39,702 bases of DNA from an uncultured Gammaproteobacteria bacterium (GCA_913063125.1 CAJXZM010000044.1:1-39702), one strand, 5' to 3'. Numbered from the stretch's first letter, positions 7,409 through 17,657 are shown. Notes: generated by a model from the letters alone, not told the origin. Translations and numbers: made by a program.

Positions 7409-10390
7409 ATGAACACATCTCGTCATCTTATTACCCTATCAATCCTGTTTTTAACGCTTGTTTCACTTTCCATACCAAGCCAAGCCTCACCTCCTACTGC
7501 CACCCCTGTGAGCAGTGGCAGCCTTCAGTGGTCTGACGATAAACAATGGATCTATTCCGCTAATTTATGGCAAGGCAGCATCAGCAAACTTCCCGCAGAC
7601 ATTACCAATCCAGCACATGCACAACCAAACGAACTGATTCTTGGCCAAGACATTCGCCGTATCGCCATTAACTCTCACCAATCTGAATTATTGGCAACCG
7701 ATTACCTGGGCAATGAGGTGATCCTCGTTGATACAAAAAACTGGACCATCAAACAACGTATTACCACCGGCAAACGCCCTTTTGGTGTCGTCTATCAAGC
7801 CAGCCATAATCGTTACTGGGTGAGTTTATTTGAAAATCATCAAATCATCGCCATTCAAGAAGGCGAAATTATTGCAACGATTGATACCGCGGAAACACCT
7901 CGCGGGTTAGCTCTCACCTCAGATAACCGATTACTAGTAACACACAGCATGAAAGGACAACTTTCCATTTATTCTGTAGATAATATTCCTACCGAAGCTA
8001 GCAAAACCATCACCCTAAACGTCAACCAGAACAAGGATGAATTTACCTCTCAAGGTTTACCAAGAGAGCTAGACGATATTGCTATCAGCCCTGATGAAAA
8101 AGAAGCCTGGCTACCGCACGTATTATGGAATTTTGATCATGAGTTTCAATTTCAATCCACGATATTTCCTGCTGTCTCAGTGATTGACCTTATAACCGAA
8201 ACAGAACGTGTTGATCATCGTAAAGAACTGTTCAAAACCATTAATATCGTCGACAACAAGAACCGTACCCGCATTGTATCTAACCCACATGATGCGGAAT
8301 TTTCTGATTCGGGAAAAAAACTGTACATCACTCTCGCGGGTTCCGATGACATTGTTATATTTGATCGATCTCGCGTTGGTAAAAGTAATAAAAAACGTCA
8401 TCGCAGAAAAAAACACCGTGGCGGTGTAAAAGCGACACAGATATATCGCCATACACCTGGCCAAAACCCTCGCGGCTTATTACTAAAGGGCTCTCACCTT
8501 TGGGTCCAACAAAGCATTCCACAAACGTTGGCATTGTTTGACCGAGGCGGAGACAATGCGTTTGATCGCGTCAGTTTGCTGGAGCCGTCCTGGGCTCAAT
8601 TGGCGACAATCACATCATCAGAAAACATCAACAAAGGCCGTGCATTTTTTCATTCTGCCAATACCGACCTAAACCCAGAACACCCCATAGCGGGCGATTT
8701 CTGGATGAGTTGTAATAGCTGCCATCAAGACGGTTTTAATTTCACCAACCTTTACCTAATGGAAGCCTATGGCCAGGATAAACACCAAGATTCCCGTGTT
8801 GGCCACCCAGGGCTAAGCAACATGGTGAGTGGCGACTTTGTTACCGATTATGTCAACATCATTCAAAAAACCCAAGGCGGAATGGGTGAAGATGACAGAG
8901 ATGGCGCACTGCCATTAAAAGCATCAGAAGCAATGGGAACCATCATGGGTGACATGATGAACTTACATCAATTTGTGACACTGCCTCACAACCTTCCATT
9001 TCTTGCAACCTGGTTAAAACTTGATGGCGAACAACGAACACACCCTAAAGCATGGACTAACTCAGCACAGTGCGCTGAATGTCACCAAGACATGTTTGAT
9101 CAATGGGCCGATTCAAACCACCGCTTAATGGGAGAGTCCAACCCTTACTTTATGGCAGTTCTTAATGCTGCAGGACAAACTGAAGGTGAAGATTTTAAAG
9201 ACTGGTGCTTAGGTTGCCATATGCCGAGTAACGTTATGAGCAATCTGCCATTAAAAACAGAAGGCCATATGTTTGAAAAAAATGGTGCCTCGCTGAAACG
9301 CGCTCTAGAAAACAATCAAGGGGATATTGATGAAGGTACCAGCTGTCTTTTCTGTCATCGTATTACCGACATAGAAGATGCAGGGGGTAACGCCTCCTTT
9401 ACCGTTAATCTTATTGATCGAGAGCATTATGTTGGTGAAACGCATACCGATTCTGCGGTGATGCAATGGCTGTCTAGCCGACAAATTAATAGCAAACCCA
9501 AACGTCACAAAGACTCCTACATGAAACCGTTTTACACAGATCCTAAACTGTGTAAAACCTGTCATAACGAATTTGCACCCGGCACCGGTGCGTTAATTGT
9601 TAACACCTATGGCGAATGGGAGAACTCTTCCTTCAACAACCCTGAAGACCCAAGTAAACACCGTACCTGCATTGATTGCCACATGCATGGAGACATTGAA
9701 CGTATCGGTGAAGACATTCCAGGTTTATCCACTGATCGAGGAACCCCTAAGAAAAATGTCGTCACCCACCAGTTCACTGGGGCAAACCATCACCTGGTAG
9801 GTTTACGAAATAAAAAATTAGAAGACATGAGTTTACAATTGTTACGCTCCTCCGCCACCGTGGAACAGCGACTAGAAGGGCGACTTGAACCTTCGCAACA
9901 AATCATTCAACAACCAGGCCAAGCATCTAACCAAAACCAGACACTTATTGTAAAAATTAACAATGTCGGTGCTGGTCACGATTTACCAACAGGTGTTGCA
10001 GACTTCAGGCAGTTTTGGATAGAAGTCACGGCCACCGACGCCGACAACAACATTGTTTTGTCATCAGGTTATACCGATGATAAAGGTAACATCGAAACCA
10101 ATGCCCGCTTATTTATGAAAGTGTTTGGTGATACTGAAGGCAAACCTGTGGGTTTACTCTTTTGGCGCTACGCACAATTGCTAAGCGATACCCGCATACC
10201 GGCAGATGGTTTTAGGGAGGAGCAATTCCCCTTACCAAACAACACTACTTACCCCCTAACGGTAAAAACACGCTTGTTATATCGTATCTATCCGCAATGG
10301 GTAACCGACGCAGTACAAACGGGACAGCCAGATTTGCCAACACCCCCCATTGTCGAATTATTATCTCTCGAAAGTCAATTTTCACCCTAG
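7409..10390 (+). CDS. Exported hexahaem cytochrome c with N-terminal beta-propeller
   Basis: 993 aa. A signal peptide (ending SIPSQA, about residue 26) exports it. Residues about 30-410 repeat the YNCE/YVTN-type propeller pattern (VILVDTKNWTIKQRITTGKRPFGV, then IATIDTAETPRGLALTSDNRLLVTHS). Six CxxCH haem motifs begin at Cys435, 555, 600, 646, 715 and 754. The first lies in a FWMSCNSCHQDG segment like a MauG/peroxidase haem site; the other five lie in a cytochrome c554-like domain (QCAECHQDMFDQW). The last 230 residues (GAGHDLPTGVADFRQFW) look like a beta domain. A basic loop (Lys325-Arg337) interrupts the propeller. The likely role is multi-step periplasmic or surface electron transfer, fed by the upstream cytochrome b; the acceptor is unknown. 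No good Shine-Dalgarno is visible. Confidence 0.8.
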   Translation: MNTSRHLITLSILFLTLVSLSIPSQASPPTATPVSSGSLQWSDDKQWIYSANLWQGSISKLPADITNPAHAQPNELILGQDIRRIAINSHQSELLATDYLGNEVILVDTKNWTIKQRITTGKRPFGVVYQASHNRYWVSLFENHQIIAIQEGEIIATIDTAETPRGLALTSDNRLLVTHSMKGQLSIYSVDNIPTEASKTITLNVNQNKDEFTSQGLPRELDDIAISPDEKEAWLPHVLWNFDHEFQFQSTIFPAVSVIDLITETERVDHRKELFKTINIVDNKNRTRIVSNPHDAEFSDSGKKLYITLAGSDDIVIFDRSRVGKSNKKRHRRKKHRGGVKATQIYRHTPGQNPRGLLLKGSHLWVQQSIPQTLALFDRGGDNAFDRVSLLEPSWAQLATITSSENINKGRAFFHSANTDLNPEHPIAGDFWMSCNSCHQDGFNFTNLYLMEAYGQDKHQDSRVGHPGLSNMVSGDFVTDYVNIIQKTQGGMGEDDRDGALPLKASEAMGTIMGDMMNLHQFVTLPHNLPFLATWLKLDGEQRTHPKAWTNSAQCAECHQDMFDQWADSNHRLMGESNPYFMAVLNAAGQTEGEDFKDWCLGCHMPSNVMSNLPLKTEGHMFEKNGASLKRALENNQGDIDEGTSCLFCHRITDIEDAGGNASFTVNLIDREHYVGETHTDSAVMQWLSSRQINSKPKRHKDSYMKPFYTDPKLCKTCHNEFAPGTGALIVNTYGEWENSSFNNPEDPSKHRTCIDCHMHGDIERIGEDIPGLSTDRGTPKKNVVTHQFTGANHHLVGLRNKKLEDMSLQLLRSSATVEQRLEGRLEPSQQIIQQPGQASNQNQTLIVKINNVGAGHDLPTGVADFRQFWIEVTATDADNNIVLSSGYTDDKGNIETNARLFMKVFGDTEGKPVGLLFWRYAQLLSDTRIPADGFREEQFPLPNNTTYPLTVKTRLLYRIYPQWVTDAVQTGQPDLPTPPIVELLSLESQFSP

Positions 10391-10458
10391 ACAAGGCAGG
10401 GGCGTATCAACCACCATAAGTAGATTACACATCAGCAACCCAAACAACAGTCATCTAC

Positions 10459-11406
10459 ATGAGTATTACTATGGCGGCCCTCGATTCTATGCGCACCCCT
10501 ATTTCTCGCTCCGTATTCATTCGCGACAAACACATCAATGTCTATGTATGGCCGGCCCTAAATGATTCTAAAAATGGCAACACAATAGGTGACCCTATTG
10601 TGTTATTACACGCGACAGGGTTTCACGCTCGCTGCTGGGACAAGATCATTCAAAAGCTCCCCAATAACGCCCCTATTTTTGCCATCGACGCGCTGTGTCA
10701 CGGCAAAAGTGACAGTATTGATCCGCCTTACCATTGGCACCGTTTTGCGGAGTACACGGAAGATGTTATTACCGAGCTGGGCATTACCAACATTACTGCT
10801 GTTGGTCACTCATTTGGTGGGCATGTTGCAACACTTCTTGCCGCCAGCAAGCCTGAGCGCTTCAAACAGTTATTACTATTAGACCCCGTCATCGGAAATC
10901 CCGATCATATAAAGTTGTGGCAATCCGCTACACAAACAAACAACCCTGTGGCAAAACGCCGCAATCAGTGGTCATCGCCGCAGGAATTAGGTGAAAAGCT
11001 TGGCAGTAAACCCCCCTTTAATAACTGGGACAAAGATGTTCTCAACGATTATTGTGAGTTTGGCTTAACGAAAACAAATGGCGGATACAGTCTCGCCTGC
11101 CCGCCCTCCTGTGAAGCTGCCATTTATGGCATTATCGGCGGTGATGAGACTTACGCCAAGCTTAGCGACATTCAAACACCCACGTTTATTATTCGTGCTA
11201 AAGATAGAACCCCACAGGACTCTCCTATGGATTTTCAGCCATCCCCTACATGGGATAAGCTAACGGCACAACTGCCGAATGCCAAAGAAATCCATTGCAC
11301 GGAACGATCCCATTTCTTTCCAATGGAAGACCCTGACTTTGTCGCAGCGCTAATTAATGAGTTATACCAAAGTAATACTATTGCAAAAGCAAAGAATCCT
11401 TACTGA
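10459..11406 (+). CDS. Alpha/beta hydrolase
   Basis: 315 aa. The fold is clear: oxyanion-side motif LLHATGFHARCW (49-60), nucleophile elbow GHSFGGH (116-122, Ser118), acid candidate RAKDRTP (Asp249) and catalytic His in ERSHFFPMED (His285). There is no signal peptide, so it is cytosolic. The substrate cannot be read; the family includes esterases, epoxide hydrolases and C-C hydrolases. It starts 68 bp after the hexahaem cytochrome on the same strand and may be co-transcribed. The start is uncertain, since Met5 and Met11 are also possible and no clear ribosome site is seen. Confidence 0.8.
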   Translation: MSITMAALDSMRTPISRSVFIRDKHINVYVWPALNDSKNGNTIGDPIVLLHATGFHARCWDKIIQKLPNNAPIFAIDALCHGKSDSIDPPYHWHRFAEYTEDVITELGITNITAVGHSFGGHVATLLAASKPERFKQLLLLDPVIGNPDHIKLWQSATQTNNPVAKRRNQWSSPQELGEKLGSKPPFNNWDKDVLNDYCEFGLTKTNGGYSLACPPSCEAAIYGIIGGDETYAKLSDIQTPTFIIRAKDRTPQDSPMDFQPSPTWDKLTAQLPNAKEIHCTERSHFFPMEDPDFVAALINELYQSNTIAKAKNPY

Positions 11407-11575
11407 GCGTTACCGTAGAGCTTACCCGATAAAATAATGTCATTTGGCAGCAACACGTCGAACCGAAGGTAACTGACACCCTCCCACTAAACCAGTTAGC
11501 CAAACGGTCAGACTCCTTAGTTGTTTAATCTATTGATCTAGCCCCTTACAGCGACCTTTTTCCGCGCTACATTCC

Positions 11576-11612
11576 TATAATAGGTTGCACTCGTTAGTGA
11601 TAATAATTATCA
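11576..11612 (+). promoter_or_regulatory. fbpA promoter with perfect Fur box
   Basis: A perfect -10 hexamer TATAAT lies at 11576-11581; no good -35 is visible. TGATAATAATTATCA at 11598-11612 matches the 7-1-7 Fur consensus (TGATAAT-N-ATTATCA) at every fixed base. The box would cover the region just after the transcription start, so Fur with Fe(II) should block the fbp genes in iron-replete cells. Confidence 0.85.
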
Positions 11613-11648
11613 TTTAGCCCTCATTTATTGATGTACCTGGATTTTTTT

Positions 11649-12674
11649 ATGAACCTAGCTAAATTTTTCACAAAAGCCGTTATATCGACCTTATTATTGA
11701 GCTCCACCTCATTATTGGCGGCCCCTGAAGTCAACCTATACTCTGCTCGCAAAGAAGCACTTATTAAGCCTCTACTAGACCAGTTCACGGAGAAAACCGG
11801 TATCACCGTTAACTTAGTAACAGGCAAAGCCGATGCGTTACTCACTCGCTTAAAAAGCGAAGGCAGAAACACACCCGCAGACGTATTCCTGACCACTGAC
11901 GCTGGCCGATTACACCGCGCTGAAGAAGCCAAAGTACTACAGCCGATTCAATCAGAATCTCTTAATAGTTCAATTCCTGCCAGCTACCGAGACCCTGAAG
12001 GTTACTGGTTTGGTTTATCTTTACGTGCTCGCCCAATTATGTACGTAAAAGGCAAGGTCGATCCTAAAACACTATCAACCTACGAAGCCTTAGCAGCACC
12101 AGCGCTTAAAGGTAAAATTTGCATTCGATCATCGAACAATATCTACAACCAATCCCTCGTCGCATCAATGATTTCCGTTGACGGTGAAGTAAAAACAGAA
12201 ACCTGGGCAAAAGGCCTTGTTGGCAATATGGCTCGCCCCCCTAAAGGCGGAGACCGTGACCAAATAAAAGCTGCCGCTGCAGGCCAATGCGACATCGCTG
12301 TCGCTAATACTTATTATTTTGGAAAAATGCTTGCCGGCGGCGATGCGTCACAAAAGGCTGCCGCAGAAAAGCTTGCTATATTTTGGCCAAATCAAGATGG
12401 ACGAGGCACACACGTCAATATCAGTGGCGCGGGCGTTACCACCCATGCAAAACACAAAGACAACGCGGTTAAATTGATTGAATTTTTAGCCAGTGAAGAG
12501 GCCCAAGCTTGGTATGCTCAGGTTAACTACGAGTACCCTGTTCGTGAAGGAGTAAAGCCGAGTAAAGTACTTGCTGAATGGGGCTCGTTTAAAGCCGACA
12601 ACCTAAATTTATCACAACTAGGCGATCTGAATAGCAAGGCGGTTATGTTAATGGATCGCGCTGGCTGGAAATAA
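11649..12674 (+). CDS. fbpA: Ferric iron ABC transporter, periplasmic binding protein
   Basis: 341 aa from the ATG at 11649 (MNLAKFFTKAVISTLLLSS...LAA), which gives a normal signal peptide; in-frame starts at 11628 and 11631 would add up to seven residues. The mature protein begins PEVNLYSARKE, with the first iron-ligand Tyr, and has the Tyr pair TYYFGK (Tyr222-Tyr223) that binds Fe(III) in FbpA/FutA proteins. It captures ferric ion in the periplasm and hands it to the FbpB permease. The Fur box directly upstream supports the iron assignment. A hairpin after the gene probably separates its expression level from that of the permease. Confidence 0.92.
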   Translation: MNLAKFFTKAVISTLLLSSTSLLAAPEVNLYSARKEALIKPLLDQFTEKTGITVNLVTGKADALLTRLKSEGRNTPADVFLTTDAGRLHRAEEAKVLQPIQSESLNSSIPASYRDPEGYWFGLSLRARPIMYVKGKVDPKTLSTYEALAAPALKGKICIRSSNNIYNQSLVASMISVDGEVKTETWAKGLVGNMARPPKGGDRDQIKAAAAGQCDIAVANTYYFGKMLAGGDASQKAAAEKLAIFWPNQDGRGTHVNISGAGVTTHAKHKDNAVKLIEFLASEEAQAWYAQVNYEYPVREGVKPSKVLAEWGSFKADNLNLSQLGDLNSKAVMLMDRAGWK

Positions 12675-12687
12675 CCCGTCTATGTAA

Positions 12688-12742
12688 AGGTCTACCTTAC
12701 ATTGCCTCAGCTCTCACAGGAAAGGCAATGCAAGGTAGGTCT
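12688..12742 (+). terminator. Intercistronic hairpin between fbpA and fbpB (attenuator or mRNA-stability stem)
   Basis: Arms at 12688-12707 (AGGTCTACCTTACATTGCCT) and 12723-12742 pair over 20 positions with three mismatches around a 15-nt loop. No run of U follows, so it is unlikely to be a full terminator. Such stems after a binding-protein gene often protect the upstream mRNA and leave less permease mRNA. Confidence 0.6.
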
Positions 12743-12826
12743 CATTAGGGCATAATGTCTGCTGATTTTGCCTTCGCAGCGCCCAACAGGTGCATAGCCT
12801 ACATCGACAACTAATCCAAACCCCCT

Positions 12827-14533
12827 ATGGCGTCACCCAGCTCAAACACCACCCACCTTACTGCATCCAAAACACCTAACATTTTAGGCCGTGTTCGCTC
12901 CAAATTCGCATCATCCAATCTGTTTATTATCTTTCTCTTCAGCACTATTGCACTATTAGCACTACCCGTACTCACTGTATTTAGCTTTATTTTTGAACCT
13001 GCCGGTGACGTATGGAATCACCTCGTTGACACTGTTCTAAGTGACTACCTCACCAATAGCTTGTTATTACTACTGGGTGTTGCTGTTGGCACGCTATCCA
13101 TGGGCATTACTACCGCGTGGCTGACCTCCATGTACGACTTCCCAGGCCGTCGAGCTATTGAGTGGGCTCTTTTGTTACCCCTTGCAATGCCCGCTTACAT
13201 TATTGCCTATACCTACACAGGGTTATTGGACTTTGCCGGCCCGGTACAAACCTATTTGCGTGATTTATTCGGATGGCAATACGGTGATTACTGGTTCCCT
13301 GAAATTCGCTCGCTGTTTGGCGCTATTTGCATGCTGTCATTGGTGTTATATCCCTATATTTATTTACTCGCACGCGCCTCATTTTTAGGACAATCCGTTG
13401 TCACCATGGAAGCCGCTAGAACCCTTGGTGCAGGCCCGTGGAAACGGTTCTTCCGTGTTGCATTACCGATGGCTCGCCCTGCCATTGTTGCAGGAACATC
13501 CTTAGCGTTAATGGAAACCTTGGCAGATTATGGCACGGTGCAATACTTTGGAGTATCCACCTTTACCACCGGCATATTCAGAACCTGGTTTGGTTTAGGG
13601 GACCAAGGAGCAGCAGCACAACTTGCTGCGATGTTACTAGGGTTTGTCTTGATGCTCATTTTACTGGAACGTTATTCACGCAAACAGGCACAGTATCATC
13701 AACAAAGTTCTCGCTACAGCATTCACAAACGCGAAACCATTGTGGGTATAAAAGGGCTAGTTGCCAGCTTTCTCAGTGTTATGCCCATAGTATTAGGTTT
13801 TTTAATTCCCTTTATTCTGTTAGCGCAATGGGCGTTAGGCGAAACCATCGACGCTGAATTTTTGGTACTCGCCTGGAACAGCCTTACCCTTGCATTCTCC
13901 GCATCACTCTTAGCTCTAACCTTGGCGATTGTTTTAGGGTATGGCCAACGAATATTCCCCACCAATAGCGTTAAAGCTGGCGTTCGAATTGCCACATTAG
14001 GTTACGCCGTTCCTGGTACCGTTATCGCTGTGGGCATTATTATTCCACTAGCCTGGATTGATAACACCATTGATGCTTGGGCAATAAAAACCTTTGATGT
14101 CGGGACCGGCCTACTATTTTCGGGTTCATTGTTTATTTTACTCTTTGCTTATTTAGTGCGTTTTTTAGCGGTCGCATTAGGGAGCGTAGAGTCAGGTCTA
14201 CAAGCTATCAAGCCATCAATGGATGACTCTGCTCGTTCCTTAGGTTTCAAACCCTTTCAAGTGTTGAGAAAAGTACATCTACCCATTATTCGGCCCAGTT
14301 TATTTACTGCATTATTATTGGTGTTTGTTGATGTGCTAAAAGAATTACCCGCAACATTAATTTTACGCCCCTTTAACTTTAACACCCTAGCGGTTCGAGC
14401 CTACGAACTTGCAAGTGACGAACAGCTCGCCAGTGCAGCACCCGCGGCAATCACTATCGTGCTCACGGGCTTGATTCCTGTAATTTTATTAAACCGTTCC
14501 ATTAACAAATCAACCTTGGATAACCACCAATGA
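12827..14533 (+). CDS. fbpB: Ferric iron ABC transporter, fused permease
   Basis: 568 aa, the usual length for FbpB/SfuB-type permeases that join two MetI-like domains. Each half has its cytoplasmic EAA loop: EAARTLGAGPWKRFFRVALP from residue 195 and DDSARSLGFKPFQVLRKVHLP from residue 466, where the ATPase docks. About twelve membrane helices are visible. It moves Fe(III) delivered by FbpA across the inner membrane. No Shine-Dalgarno precedes the ATG (the leader is CCAAACCCCCT), which fits lower translation than fbpA. The stop overlaps the fbpC start as ATGA, so the two are translationally coupled. Confidence 0.92.
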   Translation: MASPSSNTTHLTASKTPNILGRVRSKFASSNLFIIFLFSTIALLALPVLTVFSFIFEPAGDVWNHLVDTVLSDYLTNSLLLLLGVAVGTLSMGITTAWLTSMYDFPGRRAIEWALLLPLAMPAYIIAYTYTGLLDFAGPVQTYLRDLFGWQYGDYWFPEIRSLFGAICMLSLVLYPYIYLLARASFLGQSVVTMEAARTLGAGPWKRFFRVALPMARPAIVAGTSLALMETLADYGTVQYFGVSTFTTGIFRTWFGLGDQGAAAQLAAMLLGFVLMLILLERYSRKQAQYHQQSSRYSIHKRETIVGIKGLVASFLSVMPIVLGFLIPFILLAQWALGETIDAEFLVLAWNSLTLAFSASLLALTLAIVLGYGQRIFPTNSVKAGVRIATLGYAVPGTVIAVGIIIPLAWIDNTIDAWAIKTFDVGTGLLFSGSLFILLFAYLVRFLAVALGSVESGLQAIKPSMDDSARSLGFKPFQVLRKVHLPIIRPSLFTALLLVFVDVLKELPATLILRPFNFNTLAVRAYELASDEQLASAAPAAITIVLTGLIPVILLNRSINKSTLDNHQ

Positions 14534-15591
14534 GCGCGCACCTTGTCTTACAAGATATTGCTATTCGCTACGCCACCAAAACTATTGTAGAAGATATAAG
14601 TTTTGCATTAAATGAAGGCGAAATTGGTTGTTTATTAGGGCCCTCTGGATGTGGTAAAACCACACTGCTTCGTACTATTGCAGGTTTTGAACACCCCGCC
14701 CACGGCACTATTACATTACGAGGAAACGAGGTGGCAAGCCCCTCAGAACGCGTGCCACCAGAAAAACGCAGGGTCGGCATGGTGTTTCAGGATTATGCCC
14801 TATTCCCCCACCTCACCATTGAACAAAATATTGCATTTGGCCTCAACAAACAAAGCAAAGCCGAACAGCAACAACGCGTTGATGCGTTACTCTCATTGAT
14901 TAACCTGCCCCATACAAAAAAACGTTATCCGCACCAGCTATCCGGCGGCCAACAACAACGCATCGCGTTAGCAAGGGCGTTAGCACCAGAACCTGACATA
15001 TTATTGTTAGACGAACCCTTCTCAAACCTAGATGTCGAGCTGCGCGAACACCTTGCCCACGATGTAAGACAGCTGATTAAAACAGAAAAAGTTACCGCCA
15101 TCCTGGTTACCCATGACCAACAAGAAGCCTTTGCAACGTCTGATAAAATTGCGCTATTAAATGATGGAAAACTAGTTCAATGGGGCAGCGCCAGCGAATT
15201 GTACGACCAACCTAACAGTGTATTTTCTGCCGAATTCATTGGCCAAGGAGCTCTCATTGAAGGTGCTATAAAAAAAGACAACAACGGCATCAACAACCTC
15301 CACACTGAAGTAGGGAACCTGTCTATTCCTGAGCATATAGCTCACACCATTAGCAACGATTCTGCAAAGTTATTAATTCGCCCAGACAGAATAGCAGTAT
15401 CAAATAGCGAAACCGATATTTCTGTCACCCTTATCAAAAAAAGTTTTCGTGGTGGACATTACTTGTGCTCCCTAGAAACTAGCAACAAACAATTATTAAC
15501 CGCACTACTACCAGCCCAAAACATTCCTGAGCCTGGCACTCAACTTTTCGTCACCGTGTCCCTTTCCAATACAACGCCGATCATTTGTTGA
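14530..15591 (+). CDS. fbpC: Ferric iron ABC transporter, ATPase
   Basis: 353 aa. All ABC motifs are intact: Walker A GPSGCGKTT (37-45), Q-loop Gln87 in MVFQDYALFPH, signature LSGGQ (137-141), Walker B ILLLDEP (157-163) and switch His195. Residues from about 240 form the TOBE-like regulatory domain seen in FbpC and other MalK-type ATPases. It powers the FbpAB importer from the cytosolic side. It overlaps fbpB by four bases and is the last gene of the fbp operon; acs starts 115 bp later with its own leader. Confidence 0.92.
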   Translation: MSAHLVLQDIAIRYATKTIVEDISFALNEGEIGCLLGPSGCGKTTLLRTIAGFEHPAHGTITLRGNEVASPSERVPPEKRRVGMVFQDYALFPHLTIEQNIAFGLNKQSKAEQQQRVDALLSLINLPHTKKRYPHQLSGGQQQRIALARALAPEPDILLLDEPFSNLDVELREHLAHDVRQLIKTEKVTAILVTHDQQEAFATSDKIALLNDGKLVQWGSASELYDQPNSVFSAEFIGQGALIEGAIKKDNNGINNLHTEVGNLSIPEHIAHTISNDSAKLLIRPDRIAVSNSETDISVTLIKKSFRGGHYLCSLETSNKQLLTALLPAQNIPEPGTQLFVTVSLSNTTPIIC

Positions 15592-15706
15592 CCAGACAGA
15601 ATCAAAAGAAAACCAAATTAGCCTGACAAACAACGTTAACCAAGCAAGATTTTGTGTAGACTAGCCTGATAAAGTAAAACAACAGGTCTACCGTAGGAAT
15701 CTTCCC

Positions 15707-17644
15707 ATGAGTGAAAGCAAAGTATACCCCGTCAAGCCCGACTATGCTGCTGGCGCAAATATTAACAAAGAACAATATGATGCCTGGTATCAAGAATCCA
15801 TTAGTGATCCCGATACCTTCTGGGCAGACCGCGCCAACGAATTTCTCGATTGGGATCAACCATTCACACAAACTCAACGGTTTGATTTTAGTAAAGCTGA
15901 AGCTACGTGGTTCGATGGTGGCAAACTCAATATCACCACCAACTGTATTGACCGCCACTTAGAAAAGCGAGGGGAGCAGGTTGCCATTATTTGGGAAGGT
16001 GACGACCCTGAAGACGATGCCAGCATCACGTACAACGATCTGCACAAAAGTGTCTGCAAACTAGCAAATGCATTACGTGCTCGCGGTGTTAAAAAAGGCG
16101 ACCGTGTTTGCATCTATATGCCAATGATTGTTGAAGCTACTTATGCAATGTTAGCGTGCGCTCGTATCGGTGCTGTTCACTCCGTTGTATTTGGTGGCTT
16201 CTCACCCGAAGCATTAAAAGACCGCATCCTCAATTCTGACTGCCAAACACTGATCACCGCCGATGAAGGTGTACGCGGTGGCAAAACTATTCCATTAAAA
16301 GCCAATGCAGACAAAGCACTTGAGTCCTGCCCTGACATTCATACCTGCCTTGTAGTCGAACGTACAGGCGGCGACATTCAATGGAACGATAACGTTGATG
16401 TTTGGTATCACGACCTTGTAGAACCAATGTCAGAAGAGTGTGAGCCAGAGTCTATGGACTCAGAAGATCCTCTATTTATTCTGTACACATCAGGCTCAAC
16501 AGGAAAACCCAAAGGCGTTTTACACACCACAGGCGGTTACCTGTTATGCGCAGCCATGACTCACAAATATGCTCTCGATTATCGTGAAGGTGATATTTAT
16601 TGGTGTACTGCCGATGTAGGCTGGATTACTGGGCACTCATATATTGTCTATGGCCCTCTTGCTAATGGCGCCACAACCTTAATGTTTGAAGGTATCCCAA
16701 CTTACCCGGATGCATCTCGCTGCTGGCAAGTTGTTGACAAACATAAGGTTAATATTTTCTATACGGCTCCAACAGCACTAAGAGCATTGATGCGCGTAGG
16801 TAATGACCCCGTCACAAAAACTAGCCGCGCCTCCTTGCGCTTACTCGGTACTGTCGGTGAACCCATTAACCCCGAAGCCTGGGAATGGTATTACAACATC
16901 GTTGGTGAAGGCCGCTGCCCTATTGTTGACACCTGGTGGCAAACAGAAACAGGCGCAGCGATGATCGCTCCGTTACCTGGAGCACACGCGCTAAAACCAG
17001 GCTCAGCTACCTACCCGTTCTTTGGTGTACAGCCTGCATTAGTTGACGGTGAGGGTAATATTCTGGAAGGAGAAGCCGAAGGTAACCTTATCATCACCCA
17101 TTCCTGGCCTAGCCAAATCCGTTCCGTTTACGGTGATCATCAACGTTGTATTGATACCTATTTTTCCACGTACAAAGACAGCTACTTTACCGGTGACGGT
17201 GCCCGTCGCGATGCCGATGGCTGCTACTGGATTACTGGGCGTGTTGACGACGTACTCAACGTTTCTGGCCATAGACTTGGCACTGCAGAAATCGAAAGTG
17301 CTTTGGTACTACATAAAGCTGTCGCAGAAGCCGCGGTTGTTGGTTACCCTCATGATATTAAAGGCCAAGGCATTTATGTTTATGTCACACTGATGGCAGG
17401 CGCTGAAGCCTCTGACTCACTAAAAATCGACCTTGTAAAAATGGTTACCACTGAAATTGGTCCCATTGCCAAACCTGATATTATTCAGTGGGCACCAGGA
17501 TTACCAAAAACCCGCTCGGGTAAAATTATGCGCAGGATACTACGCAAAGTTGCGGCCAATGAACTTGATAGCCTAGGTGACACGTCAACGCTGGCTGACC
17601 CCAGTGTGGTTGATGACATTATTGAGAATCGCGCGATGAAATAG
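15707..17644 (+). CDS. acs: Acetyl-CoA synthetase (AMP-forming)
   Basis: 645 aa, normal length. It makes acetyl-CoA from acetate, ATP and CoA through acetyl-AMP. Visible motifs: ATP loop [12 protein letters not shown] (about 264-275), DTWWQTETG (about 409-417), the hinge region with TGDGARRD, and the C-terminal [10 protein letters not shown] whose Lys606 is the site normally acetylated to switch the enzyme off. The N terminus ([23 protein letters not shown]) is typical of Acs. A propionyl-CoA synthetase is less likely on overall pattern. TAGGAA lies about 7 nt before the ATG. A histidine kinase gene follows on the same strand after a 178-bp gap. Confidence 0.93.
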   Translation: MSESKVYPVKPDYAAGANINKEQYDAWYQESISDPDTFWADRANEFLDWDQPFTQTQRFDFSKAEATWFDGGKLNITTNCIDRHLEKRGEQVAIIWEGDDPEDDASITYNDLHKSVCKLANALRARGVKKGDRVCIYMPMIVEATYAMLACARIGAVHSVVFGGFSPEALKDRILNSDCQTLITADEGVRGGKTIPLKANADKALESCPDIHTCLVVERTGGDIQWNDNVDVWYHDLVEPMSEECEPESMDSEDPLFILYTSGSTGKPKGVLHTTGGYLLCAAMTHKYALDYREGDIYWCTADVGWITGHSYIVYGPLANGATTLMFEGIPTYPDASRCWQVVDKHKVNIFYTAPTALRALMRVGNDPVTKTSRASLRLLGTVGEPINPEAWEWYYNIVGEGRCPIVDTWWQTETGAAMIAPLPGAHALKPGSATYPFFGVQPALVDGEGNILEGEAEGNLIITHSWPSQIRSVYGDHQRCIDTYFSTYKDSYFTGDGARRDADGCYWITGRVDDVLNVSGHRLGTAEIESALVLHKAVAEAAVVGYPHDIKGQGIYVYVTLMAGAEASDSLKIDLVKMVTTEIGPIAKPDIIQWAPGLPKTRSGKIMRRILRKVAANELDSLGDTSTLADPSVVDDIIENRAMK

Positions 17645-17657
17645 CGTTGACAACAAA

